NCBI GenBank assembly: GCA_030435675.1
Contig: CM059623.1
Coordinates: 11,626,092-11,690,091, forward strand
Length of the DNA stretch: 64,000 nt
Direction: 5' to 3'
Source: Steinernema hermaphroditum
Taxonomy: Eukaryota; Nematoda; Chromadorea; Rhabditida; Steinernematidae
This document shows positions 45,499 to 56,450 of the stretch, in pieces (positions within the stretch are counted from its first letter, which is position 1; each line of letters opens with the position of its first letter). A program made the translations under genes and the position numbers. The notes beneath the pieces are model-generated. The model made no database searches. It was not told the DNA's origin and saw nothing but the letters and a program-made list of their open reading frames with translations.

Positions 45499-46303
45499 GC
45501 CTCTATTGGTTGTCGGTCAGATGTGGATGTTTTGTTTGAAAAGAGAAGAGAGTTTTTTTGGAATCTGCGGATATCCAGCTTTACAGATCATCAGAGCCTA
45601 AGCGCTGCGTCGAACAGCGTTGATGCGTGAGTTTTTTCACTGTCTTCACTGTCTACAAAGGGTGAGAAACCCACTTATACTTATAGACACGGAAAAGTTC
45701 CAGAACTAACATTGGATTAAATCGTTTTTTGCTTCCGAAATTACGTCCGGATTATTGTTGTTTCACGGCGAAACGGGCTGTCATCTTTGGCGTCCTTCTG
45801 ACTTCCCAGCGCCACTTTGAAAAGTCGATGTGGCGTCGAAGTCGAAAGCCGGCCGAGAGCGGTCTTCGACCGTTTGTGGATCCATCAGTGGGAAGCGTGG
45901 CCCCTCAGGCGTAAAGCCCTCAGAGTGAAGGCCTTGTTATTGGTTATACAGTTTTTCGACTTACAGTATTTATGGTACACCCTGCATTAGACCACAATGT
46001 GACTGATCCCGATGCAGTCTGACACGTCTCTCCCGGAACGAGATATCTCAATAGACGCACACCGCTGGCAGCACCGCAAAATAACTTAAGTGATGAGTGA
46101 CTTAAGTGAAACCGAGACACGGACCCCCAACACCCGCTTCACAGCGTACCACGCCTGAACAACACGAGACAAGCAATAAATAAATTTATACAGAGTGAAG
46201 GAATGAGTAGTAGAAACGAAACAATTGCATCACTTAATAATATAGATTGGTAGAAAACTGAACGATAGCCAACAAGATGAAGGACAATCCAACATAATAA
46301 CAA

Positions 46304-47643
46304 TCAGTCCCAAGGATGCTTGGGCATGTCCGCTCTCTTGACGTTCCAAATGCGATCGAGTTCCTCGGTGTACCGACTGACGGCGGGCACCAGAGGCTGT
46401 GCAGGTGGAGACAGGGGATCCTGTCCATCACAATCAGTAATTTCCTCAGGATAGTTTCGTCCCACAATACTGGGCGCCATGTGAATACCCCAAATGGGGA
46501 ACTGGAAAGGCGAACGGTGAAGTCCATATGGGCCAGCGCTGGAAGCAGAGGCCGAACGCTGTATCGGGTAAACGGGTGCACCAGGTTGGTTCTGGAAGTT
46601 GACCATGTTGTTCAGGTACGGCGAGCGCTGGTCCATATCCGTTTCGAAAGGATTCGATGTGGGCGTCGGAGGCAGATACGGGTGGTTGGGCAAAGGCAAG
46701 CCAGCCGGATTCTGGAAGCGGAAATAATCGGCTTGCTCATTAGTGTCGCGCTGAAATTACAGGATGACCACCTTGTGAACCAGCGCTAACACTTACGCAA
46801 CATGCGCAGCTAGCAGCACTGGGAGGCGGAGTGGGATAAACGAAGTGAGGCTGTCGACTTCCGCCGAGAGGCGAAACAAGACTTGGCGTTTGTTGATAAG
46901 AACAATCTGAGAAGAGCGCTGGAGTGTTGACCAGGCGCGGCGAAGAGAATGGATTCCAGCCTGGTGAAGTATCACGCTTCATCCTGGATGGAGAGCGACT
47001 CCGGTTTCGTTTCGGATGTGTCGCCAAGTAGGAAGGGCTGTTTTTCAACGGCAAAGGCGAAGGAGTCGCTGGAGGATTGGCAGGCTTCAAATTCCGCAGA
47101 TGATTGGCGCGAATGTTGCAGTCCATCAAGAGATCCTCGATTCGTGGAATAGCCAAAATAGGATTTGGTCGCTAAAAGGGAAGCAATCAGAGAAGACGTC
47201 AAGACAGGAGAACCCACCGCCGGCTTCGGCGCTTCCTTGTCCAATTGCAGTTGTGGTTCACTGTCTTGAAAACCTTCCACGCTCTGCCCTTTGCAGTCCT
47301 TCTCTTTTGATTCCTTTTCCTTGGAATTTTTCTCTGAGCGACGTCGTCCACGTCTACTTTTTTCTTTTTCTTTATCGTCATGGTCCCTGCCGGAATCGGT
47401 TCGCGCTCGGTCTGTCTGACTGACCTCGCGCTCCTTTTCCACGTCGGACTTCGAAACTTCTGAGTCCTGGCGACGTCGTCCACGACGGCTATCCTTCTTG
47501 CGGCCGTTCAACATTCGACGAGTTCGTTCGTTCTCCTTGTGTTTCTGTTCAAGGAACACGTGCCACGCCTTTTCGCACGTAGTCTTCACATTTGACGGAG
47601 CTCCACCCTCTGCAGAAGATGAATCTTCCTTGTGCCACGACAT
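46304..47643 (-). CDS. Disordered RS/KE-rich and proline-rich protein
   Basis: Three exons (47643-47218, 47171-46797, 46750-46304) give 415 residues. The first third is highly charged with repeated RRGRRR (SRRGRRRQDSEVSKSD; KSRRGRRRSEKNSKEKESKE). The middle has PRIEDLLMDCNIRANHLRNL, which looks like a short helical binding motif, and SRSPSRMKRD. The last third is proline/asparagine-rich (NPAGLPLPNHPYLPPTPT) and ends EELDRIWNVKRADMPKHPWD, a plausible conserved terminal motif. Composition points to an RNA-processing, decapping or nuclear regulatory factor with short linear motifs. I cannot name a family; introns of 46 nt with TTTTAG and TTTCAG ends support the model. Confidence 0.7.
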
Positions 47644-48714
47644 TGATACGCAAGCCTGAAACAGTAGCTAATAAAAGACAGTGTAAGGAATCAGTCGACC
47701 ACGGTACAGAGAAGGAGGAAAATGCATCTCCCCTGTTCAAACGAAAACTTGCAGATGGGGGACTCCTTACGCCAAGAGTAGAAATTTGGAAACACTCTTT
47801 GTGTTTGCAGCACTGATCACTGATCATGAAGAAGCCGCTCCCCAGCGCTGCAAAAGTGAAACTTTCGCTTTTGCCGTGCACATCTCTGAGCGAAAGTGAC
47901 GTTGTTGTCTGTCTGTTTTGTAGGGCACATATACAAAAGCATAAACAGAAAAGACGTCTAGCAATGAAAAAGACAGACGCCGCAACGAGTCTCACACGTG
48001 TAGCGTCTGTGTTTCAAGTTTCCTGACTAGACACGTACGGCTTAGCCGGAGCACCAAATCAAACAGTTCCTAACGCATGCACTTTCGCTTATCTCTGCAA
48101 CCGAACGGAAAAGCACTCCCAGGCCGAACACTTTGTCCTTTTATAAGCAGCATATTCGACTAAAGGACACCGAGACAACAGAGTACGAATTCATGAGCGC
48201 ACAGAAAAACCAAGAAAGAATGGAGAAACAACCAGCGCAAAACGAAAGCCAACCAGAACAAACTCTCCAGCAGCTTTTTGCAAAATCAAAGGAGCGCGTT
48301 GTGGGACTCAGAGTGTGCTTTCAAATTTCCTCACGCGAAGGGCACGCTCACCCCCCCCCCCCCCCGAAGCTTTCGCCTCCACGAAGAGGCGTTGTCACCG
48401 TATCCGATAAACTGGAAAGTGCTTCCCGGGAGATTTTGTAGCAGAGAATCTAATATTTGTCAACTGTGCTTGGTGCAGCTGCTCTGGATGCAGAATTCTT
48501 CGCCTAATGAGCTCTGCAACCGGTTTTGGCGCATACGTCTTTTCAAGATGCAACATTCAAGGAGTCTAGAGGACGCCTTGAAGCAAATCTGTCTCAAATT
48601 TGCAAAGCATCGCCTATATGTCTTGCAGATTAGATACCAGCACTGTCTGGTTCTTTTCGGGTGTCCACTCATTTCCTCTCTTTTGCATCTGACGGACGGT
48701 CGAAACGTTTGAGA
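47644..48714. other. Noncoding interval between divergent genes, with C15 homopolymer
   Basis: It holds promoters for the minus-strand 46304-47643 gene and the plus-strand kinase. A run of 15 C at 48351-48365 stands out. Several open frames exist but none shows exon features. Confidence 0.45.
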
Positions 48715-50392
48715 ATGGCGCTGCAAAGTCCCGGGACGTCAGCAGACGTTTCGGTGCAGAAGACTCCTAACGACGTTCCCAAACCGTCCGATTCGGCGAG
48801 TTCCGAATTATTGCGAAAGTCGCAGCCGAAATCGGTTCGAGATAGCGACCTTAGTGAGCTATTTGACCATTGTAGACGTCTTAATGCTGTCTTTAGAACC
48901 AGAGCCGATTAACGAAGCGGCCCAGTCGCCGCTGGTGCTCTCGAAGGAAGCGCTCGAGGATGCTGCGAAGGGTGTTGTCGGAGAGCCGGAAGAAAACGAG
49001 AACTTCGACGCGAACTTCTACAAGAACCTGGTTGGTCAGAGCTCTCTTCATTAGTCACCCTTTTCGTTCAGGTGTCCACTCGTCAGCATTACGCAGCACT
49101 ACGTACGCCCCCTAACTACCCAGTATCTTCGAAAGAAGAGGGCACACGCGAGTACAGAGTGAGAGCACGACGCGTTTGTCCTGAAGGGGACGACCAGATA
49201 GAGAGGATAATCGTCAGTCAGCAGAAATTCTGTGGAAGTGGCATGTTCTCCGACGTTTATGAGGGCTTCGTCGTGAACGTCGATGAGCCAAAGCAGAGGT
49301 TGCCGTGCGCCATCAAGAAGCTGTGGCCCGACCCCTCGAAGGAGGTGAGTGAGTCACCTGTTCTTTGAAATGTAGCGTCGTCCTCTAGGATCGTCAGATC
49401 AGCCTCCTCCGGAAGTTGAATCACGAGAATCTCATTAAAATTCTATATTACTACGTGTGCGTTCACCCGAAATCGAAGATGTCAATGTGGACTCTCTTGA
49501 TCGAGTTGATGCCATCTACAGTAGCAATGGAGCAGTCGAAGTACATCCTGAGAGGTCGCATCATGCCAGTGATATACGCGAAGCTCTGGATATATCAGAC
49601 ATTGGCTGGACTCGCCTACCTCGAGCAGAAGAATCTCATTCACTTGGACATAAAGCCGGACAATCTCCTAGTGAACAAGGAGACCGGGCGTTTGAAAATC
49701 GGCGACTTCGGCAGCGCCAAGGAGTACTCAAAGGACATCGAATTGAGCTGGTATCAAGTAAGATTGGCTGAAAAGGGTAGAAACGACGTATTCGGTAGGT
49801 GACCCGGTACTACAGGGCTCCGGAACTCTGCTTCAAGTTTACCAAATTCGACCCGACTGTCGGTGAGTCAGTTCTGTTCTATTGCTAGAGCTGTTGTTTC
49901 CTTTCCAGACGTGTGGGCGGCCGGCTGCATCCTTGTAGAGATGCTTACAAATCGTATCATTTTCTTCGGAAACGACAACGACGACCAACTCCAGAAGATC
50001 GTCCGCATCTTGGGCACTCCTACCGTTGAGCAGCTCGCACAGTGCATTCCCTGTGAGTTTTTTTGCTTTGTTTCCTTCAACAAAAAAGTCTTTCAGCCCA
50101 TAGTATAGACGCGAACCTCCTCAAGACGAATTACCCGCCAGGCGACTGGAATCAAATCATCGTGCGCTACAACCCCCGCGCTAGCAAGATCTGCACCGAC
50201 TTCGTGGGATCGTAAGCCTTTTTCCCGGTCATATTGCTCTCTAGTGCTTGCAGAATACTCCGCTACGAGTGCAACAAGCGGCTTCGAGGCGTTGAAGCCC
50301 TCCGCCATCGATACTTCAACACTATCAAGGATTCCCGCGCCAAACTTCCGAGCGGAGCGCCTCTTCCGTCTTTGTGGACGGGAGCTAGTTGA
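48715..50392 (+). CDS. GSK3-like Ser/Thr protein kinase (divergent)
   Basis: Eight exons (48715-48853, 48897-49030, 49072-49344, 49389-49757, 49799-49862, 49909-50052, 50097-50211, 50254-50392) give 458 residues. A ~115-residue acidic N-terminal extension precedes the kinase domain: glycine loop FCGSGMFSDVYEG, lysine CAIKKLWPD, helix C DRQISLLRKLNHENL, catalytic loop HLDIKPDNLLVNKETG, DFGSAKEY, and RYYRAPELCFK typical of GSK3. VWAAGCILVEMLTNRIIFFG, DNDDQLQKIVRILGTPT and LRYECNKRLRGVEALRH complete the CMGC fold. Catalytic Lys, Asp, Asn and DFG are present. However, the helix-C glutamate is Gln and HRD is HLD, so activity may be low or differently regulated. C. elegans has an expanded set of GSK3-like kinases, several germline-enriched. 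Confidence 0.9.
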
Positions 50393-50573
50393 GGTTGTGG
50401 AGTTTACTGTAGGTATGTGCCTCAGGCATCAAGTTCAATTTTATTGAGGGGCTTGTTGAGTAGCACTACGTTTATTAATGTTAGTTATGATTAGAACTCG
50501 AGCTGGGTAGCCACACATGCCCGATAAGCGTTAAACTCGGGTGACCCACGGTCACGACAATGTTACAGCCAAT

Positions 50574-52579
50574 TCAACTTGATTTGCACTGGAAGGTCTT
50601 CTGGAGCTGCGGAATTTTTTCCATTGCATACAACCATTCTTTTACAGGCTGCCAATCGAACTCACACATATTGAGTGCAGCGCTGTAGAAGAATCGCTTA
50701 AGGTCCTCATCTCCAGGTCCTAGGTCTCTGTTCAAAGCTCTGATCGCAATTTGCATCACGTCGAACTTTTTTGGACTGTCCTGTTCCTGACAGATTGAGT
50801 TCTGATTTCTATCTCCACATAGACACGGACTCACAAGGAATGGTTTGACACTGCGAAAGAGTTGACCAGCGACGGCGACACCGAAGCGGCCGAATTTGTG
50901 AGCCACTGGGATCGAATCGTCCGTGAGGTAGAGATATTGCGGAGGGGCAACCTGTTGAATCTCTCAAGTGTTTGACGGCGTTGAACGTACCAAAGTTGAG
51001 TCATTCCTTATTTGAAGAGTGCCTCGAACACCGTAGTGTTCCAATTTGATATGTTTCGAATAGGCTTGTGCGGCAAGGTCCACATAAAGACGAGAAAGAC
51101 AGGTTGCGTTGCAGTTCTCCCTGAATTCAGAATTTCAAATCAAAGACCGTGGCCACCCACGGTGTTCTTATCGTATTCTTCAAGGCGACGAAATCACGCT
51201 GGATGTCAGTGATGAGTGTTCGGACTTCGGTGGAGGACTCCGGTTTCTCGATGACCACGCTGTTCAAATGGTCCGAAATTCTCTTCTTTGAATCCTCAGC
51301 CAGCCACGTGGTGTTCTAACAGATACTTCTGGGTAAACACTCTTTTTGTCTTCTACCTGGACAGTTGAAAGGAACTCCTGTTTGACAGCGCGGAAAATTC
51401 TTTCGAAATCGTGACGAGTTTTTTTGGATATCAGGTTGTTATCCAGAGCGATTCCGTATTCTAGTAGACTACCGTATTCGATCAGTTTCGGAGCAGTACT
51501 ATTCATCTTACTCGACAGCAATTTTTGGTCGACCTGCAATGCTCTGCACTGTTAAAACAAGTGGCGCTGTGGACCTACTATGAGAAATTTTATTTCCATC
51601 TCCTTCTCTTCCACTTGGTCTACTTCAAAATCAAGAAGAATCTTCGAGTTCCCAAGAATGATAGTTTTGTTCTTGTGCGTCTCGATGTAGGCATCAAGTA
51701 TTCCTTGTATCGTCGCGGGGCATTCTTTGTAGGTTCTCCACTCAGCTGAACGCCTTATCGAGAAAGATAGCGGACAAGAAAGACCTACGTGGCCGCCTGA
51801 AGTCGATTTCCATGTTGGTCCCGTTTATGAGTACCTTAGGGAAGTGCTGACGGCCATTGGCCACGGCGTCTCCCATTAGCCGACCGCGCTCTTCTTGGTC
51901 CGTTATGTTCTGGAAGGTAGGTTATTAAGGTTCATTATGATGCGAACCAATGGAAGGGACAATACCTGTGCGCTCTTAAAGTAAGAGTCCGTGAGCAGCC
52001 GCGCCCAGTGCACATTGACAGTCTCAATTTTATGACCGGTCACCTTAACGTGTCCTTTTATAAATCCTTGGATTGCGAGAGGACTCGACGACAGATTGAA
52101 CCGTTCATCTAAACAGGCGGGCACATGGCCGCAGAGTCAACGAATCTCCTTACTTCTGTAGGCGAGCGGGTGGACGTATAGACGGTATCCTCCGTTATGA
52201 GGCTCCAAGACGACGCGGACAGTGTTCCACCAGAAGAGGCCAAGATATTTCTTGTAGCTAGCTTCCTTAAGCGCTTCTTCCAACATCAACTAAAAATCTG
52301 TTCATCCTCTAATACTCCACATGATCCTACCGGCATAATCGTCTCGAAAATTGAGTCAGTTGAGCTATTGAATAATTTGTCCAGTCTTTTCCCAAAGATC
52401 TTGTCCATTCCCTTGTAGAAGGGACTGATCATATAGTTACGGTTCATGTTGCAAGCGAACCTCACAAAGTCATCGCAGGGGTCGATAGAACTCGAGAATT
52501 TGTGGCCCAGCAGAGGAGGAACTTCTAAGGCCAGTACTAAGGAGAGCGATATTAAAAGGAGACCAGCTATCAGCCGCAT
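50574..52579 (-). CDS. Peptidase M13 (neprilysin-like) pseudoenzyme
   Basis: Ten exons (52579-52331, 52289-52154, 52108-51966, 51909-51789, 51745-51579, 51548-51357, 51315-51161, 51120-50991, 50951-50835, 50786-50574) join in phase to 540 residues, versus 700-770 for active family members. It begins with a signal peptide (MRLIAGLLLISLSLVLALE) and the M13 hallmark SSIDPCDDFVRFACNMN. NTTWLAEDSKKRISDHL matches the family TTWLD region. Where M13 enzymes have FGxxGxVxGHExTHGFD, this protein has FGRFGVAVAGQLFRSVKP, so HExxH is lost. The C-terminus (DLKRFFYSAALNMCEFDWQP, then IPQLQKTFQC) aligns with the family end but stops early, without the terminal W. It is probably a secreted, catalytically dead binding protein. 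It converges with the GSK3-like gene. Confidence 0.85.
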
Positions 52580-52951
52580 GGTTGGAAATTTGGATCCTTT
52601 TCGTGGACGTCAAGGCAAAACAGGAGTGATTAATGAGAAGGTGCTGGATTGAACAGCTGCCGATCAGATAAACACCACAATAGACGAACACATGGAAACA
52701 AGGAACAACGATCATGCTTTAAAGGGATCTATAAATAGATGACAAGCAACTAGCGAATATTGTAATATTTTTCGCATATGGGCAGCTCAGTTACAGCTAG
52801 GCTCAACCTGGATGTCCCTCTCTTCTTCCTCTATGTTGAGCTGAGGCGGAAAACCCCGTATTCCTCGATGAAGGAGAGGCGATGAATATCACCTGTCGAC
52901 CATGTTTCTTGCCGCCTGGAAACACTTTTTCGATTTACCGTACTGAAGCTG
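52580..52951. other. Noncoding interval upstream of the M13-like gene
   Basis: AT-rich; likely promoter of the minus-strand M13-like gene. No exon seen. Confidence 0.35.
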
Positions 52952-53488
52952 ACAAGGGACTGTTCCCAAGTGATACGCGCAGATGGAGCTGATATTTGGC
53001 ACGGTGGTAGAGGTGCATCTGAGAAGTGGAGCACACAAAAACTCGCGTGCCAAAAATGAAGCTATCCACCCTAAACAGGGCCCCGAAGTTACCAAAATTC
53101 ACGACACTCAATACTAATGGCATTGAATTGCAATGGCACGTTGTGCTCGTGTGGTCGAGGGGTAGTGCTCTGAGACGCCAGTCTACGGTCTCGGGTTCGA
53201 TTCTCACAGAGAATCTATTATGTTTCGATTTTCCTTCTTTTCACCGAAACTGTACATTATTATGCTTCTTGGTGTTTAACAACACCGTTTCTTGTCTTGC
53301 ATCAAATGTAGCCTAAAAAACCCTTTGCACGAATCCGAACTGGTAACCCAGATTTCACTTTTGTGGTGAAGCTGTTTTTCGTTCTTTCACGGTCCCCTCT
53401 CTTTTGCTAATTACCTCAGGACATCAAACCAAAGAAGAATGACAATATCAGCTCCATCTGCGCGTATCACTTGGGAACAGTCCCTTGT
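52952..53488. repeat. 45-bp perfect inverted repeat enclosing 447 bp
   Basis: The 45-mer at 52952-52996 is the exact reverse complement of 53444-53488 (core CTTGGGAACAGTCCCTTGT). Identity stops sharply at both ends. The spacer contains a tRNA-like sequence. Perfect identity implies a recent inversion-duplication or gene conversion. Confidence 0.75.
53146..53218 (+). pseudogene. Degenerate tRNA-like sequence with intact A and B boxes
   Basis: TGGTCGAGGGG matches the pol III A box and GGGTTCGATTC the B box, 36 nt apart, as in a tRNA gene. The acceptor and T stems pair poorly, so a functional tRNA is unlikely. It may be a tRNA pseudogene or a tRNA-derived SINE head. Confidence 0.5.
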
Positions 53489-53490
53489 GA

Positions 53491-54102
53491 GTGGTCAAGA
53501 GGAACGACACAACTAGCAGCAACGTTGACATCGCCTACGAGCTGATCACCAAGTGGTCCGACGTCGACGAACAGACGAAGCTACCGTCTAAGAAGGTGAT
53601 CCAGATAAGCTTGTTCGCTGAGGGTTTCGGCAAGCTCATCATATTACCCTTTGACGACGTTCTGCGGCATTCCCTTCAGGACCACTCAGAATGGTTGGAC
53701 CAGATCATTGGAGAAGTCGAGCGCACCGACGAAGAATACTTCAACAGGTGCGTGGAACGGTGCAAGACCGGCGTGCCAGCTCGCCCAAGACCCGCCCCTG
53801 GTCCACCCATTCGAAACGTTCTCGCTTCACCGAATATGGAGCCTATGGAAGACCAGATGAGAAAGAGCGTTCTGTGCGGCGAGGAAGAGTACGTCGCCAT
53901 GCTGAACGACGTCGACACGCAGAGGGAGAAGAGAAAGATGCGCTTCTTCAAACTGCAGCATCCACGCTTTGCCGAACGCTCTCTCATCGTATGCTTCACT
54001 CATGGTCTCGCGGCTGATGGCTTCGAAGTTGTCGAGTACGAAGATATGCCGAAGAAAAAGGTGTTCAAGGTCTCGACTAATTGCAGATTGTACACTTTGT
54101 AG
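53491..54102 (+). CDS. Local ~340-residue family, C-terminal part only (possibly pseudogene)
   Basis: The open frame of ~203 codons has no ATG at its start (a TGA precedes the GTG at 53491). It matches only the last third of the family: YELITKWSDVDEQTKLPSKK, RHSLQDHSEWLDQIIGEVE and FFKLQHPRFAERSLIVCF. A ~55-residue insertion (ARPRPAPGPPIRNVLAS and following) separates the helix from the LQHP motif. It could be the 3' exon of a gene whose first exon was displaced, or a dead copy. The frame is intact and GC3-rich, and AATAAA follows at 54201. It abuts the right arm of the 45-bp inverted repeat, so rearrangement probably removed the 5' part. Confidence 0.5.
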   Translation: MVKRNDTTSSNVDIAYELITKWSDVDEQTKLPSKKVIQISLFAEGFGKLIILPFDDVLRHSLQDHSEWLDQIIGEVERTDEEYFNRCVERCKTGVPARPRPAPGPPIRNVLASPNMEPMEDQMRKSVLCGEEEYVAMLNDVDTQREKRKMRFFKLQHPRFAERSLIVCFTHGLAADGFEVVEYEDMPKKKVFKVSTNCRLYTL

Positions 54103-54200
54103 AGATTCCTCATAACGACGTCGATAGTGTCATAAGCATTAAGTGATTGAACATTCAGCTCATACATTCATTCTGAAAATCTTAAAATTATATGTAAAAC

Positions 54201-54206
54201 AATAAA
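54201..54206 (+). terminator. Poly(A) signal after the C-terminal family fragment
   Basis: AATAAA 99 nt after the stop at 54102, suggesting that the locus is or was transcribed. Confidence 0.45.
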
Positions 54207-54596
54207 TAAGCACCTCTATCTAACGACGCACCATTCTAAAACGACGAAACGACTTTTCGGGATCCTACGTTTTTAACGAAATGAATTCTATTCTTCTGAT
54301 TGTAATTGTTTTGATCAACACTTCATCAGATTTAAATGCATTTTGTTCCCTTTAGAACGGTCTTCATGTGCTTTTATGAACAGAGGCTATGGGTAGTTCC
54401 GCGCCGGTCAAAAGCAAGGAGAAGAAAAAGAACCATAGAAGAAGAAAACAACGAATCAATTGCAGATTTATTGTCCAACAATATACACAGATACTGACTT
54501 CAAAGAGCCCACTACTCCATAATTTATCTTTTTTTTTTCTTAAAAGCACTCTTTAGTCAGATTTCTTCGAGGGGGCGGCGTGGCCTAAGAGATGAC

Positions 54597-55628
54597 TTAG
54601 AATGTGACTGTCATTTCAAACTTACGTCTACGAATGCAGGAAGGTCCAGCAGGGACGAAGGCGGGTCCACACTGGCACACCCCAGCGCTGCACACGGCTC
54701 CAGAGACGCAGACGGGGGCAGCGGGGACAGCCAAGGCACAGGGGGCTCCGAGAGCGACGACAGGGGCGGGAGCCACGATGACCGGGGGTGGGGGAGGCGG
54801 GAGGATGCCGTAGATGGTGCGCGAGACGCAGACGGTACCTTCCTGGACGAGCTCAGGAGGGCAGAGGCAGATGCCCTGGGAGCAAACACTGCCACCGGTG
54901 CACTCTACTCCGGGTTCGCAGGGGGCGCCAGGGAGCGCCTGGGGGATGAGCCGACCGGCGACAACAGGGACGGCCGGGACCGGGGGAGGGACGGGGGCAC
55001 AGCCGACGACGGGACTGTAGGCGATGGCCGGGGCGGCACAGGTGCACACACCTTGGACGCAACTGAAAATGAAAAGCAGTTGTTTTAGATCAGAGTTTGT
55101 AAGAACAAATTGATTGATGAAACCTGATAATTTGGAGGGGCTATGTCTAAGCCTCTCTGAAGAGCTTGTGTCGCCCTTCCGCTTTCTACCGTATAGGGAT
55201 AAGTCGAATGAATTCGAACTTACGCAGCATTAGGAAGGCACGCGGGAGCGCAAGCTGCGGCGAAGGGGACGGCTGGCATGGCTGGCACTTCCACATACGG
55301 AGCAGGCGCCAGAGGAACGACCGGAGCTGGAGCGGCCACCACTGGAGGAGCCGGGACGCAGAGGGCCGCCTGGCAGATGCCGGGAGCAGCACAACCCATC
55401 ATCGGTCCGCATGGGGAGTACAGAGGAGCTGAAACGAGACAATTACGTCTAGATGCAAATGTCTACAAAGGCGCAGTCCGTCTCAAAAGACAGACTATAT
55501 CCTGCAGAGACAGTCCTTAGACACTTACCAGCGTAGATTTGACGTTTGGCGAGGAGATGCTCCTCTGACTCCTGCCCGAAGCAGAGCGCGACGAATCCGA
55601 TTGCCAAGAGCAGCTTTGCTTGCACCAT
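54597..55628 (-). CDS. Secreted cysteine-rich protein with EB-like modules
   Basis: Three exons (55628-55529, 55428-55224, 55062-54597) give 256 residues. The N-terminus (MVQAKLLLAIGFVALCFGQ) is a signal peptide, followed by a possible processing site (LLAKRQ). The rest alternates Pro/Ala/Val-rich stretches (PAPPVVAAPAPVVPLAPAP) with cysteine clusters of the EB type: CEPGVECTGGSVCSQGICLC and CVSGAVCSAGVCQCGPAFV. EB modules occur in nematode secreted and cuticle-associated proteins. The Pro/Ala/Val linkers resemble structural or adhesive matrix proteins. A GTAAGT donor lies inside the last codons (RRR/KFE), so an alternative short end after splicing to CTAAG near 54594 is possible. Function in cuticle or secretions is inference. 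Confidence 0.8.
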
Positions 55629-56378
55629 CCCTAAGTGTTGGTCGGACAATTGATGTGTCGCTTCTCGGTAACCAAGGCATTTAAAGGTGGTCAGCAGAAG
55701 GAGGGGCCGTCCCAACCGGTCCTCCCCGACTCTTAGCCGCGATGCACCGGGATATTGTTTGTTTGCCTCGCGGCGGCCCGTTGTCCACCGCGGACGAGTA
55801 AAGTGTGAAAAGTGCCGATTAAACAAAGTCGATTTCGACGGGAAGATCGCATGCTTTGCGCGCAGTGGACTGGTTTGAACAAGCCGTGTTGTCCGCATGA
55901 CGATTTCCGGAATCGAAGGTGCAAGATCGGGTCTTATGATTGGATGGACAAACAAGATCTATGGAAGATGTGGACCTTTCCACACTCAAATTTCAAAATA
56001 CCGACGGCCAATAGGGGTCTGTTTAATGTATCTTTTTCTAGCCGAGCTATTAAGATTGCACTTTGTTCAATTTCGTCTATCCTTGCTTACGGGACACTAT
56101 CATCAGCACCGAACTACCATTTCTTCACTTCCTCGCCGAAGTAGCCACGAATTACTCTATCTTTTTCGGTCGTGTTCCGCTAAACCCTCCTGCACTTCGA
56201 AGTACTTTAGACTCCGCGGCGACAGCAAAAGAACAAAGGGAATGCAACAATCGAGGAATGCCCGCCGAGTGTTTGTCCACTTTTTAATCTTGCGCAATCG
56301 CTTTTGAGGCTCTTCCAAAGAAGGCGACATTTGCAGAAAACTGGCCCGATCGTCTAGACAGATGGCAAATAAAAACGA
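55629..56378. other. Noncoding interval upstream of the EB-module gene
   Basis: Contains the promoter of the minus-strand gene and no evident exon. Confidence 0.35.
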
Positions 56379-56450
56379 TGCCTCATGCTGGAATCGAACC
56401 AGCGACCTTCTGTTTACTAGACAGACGCTCTGCCCCTGAGCCAATGAGGC
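56379..56450 (-). tRNA. tRNA-Thr (AGT)
   Basis: The 72-nt minus-strand sequence folds into a full cloverleaf. The acceptor stem is GCCTCAT/ATGAGGC with discriminator A. The D arm is GCTCAGGGGCAGAGC. The anticodon stem is TCTGT/ACAGA around loop CTAGTAA (anticodon AGT, read as IGU, decoding ACU-type threonine codons). The T arm is GCTGG-TTCGATT-CCAGC. There is no intron, and CCA is not encoded. Confidence 0.95.
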
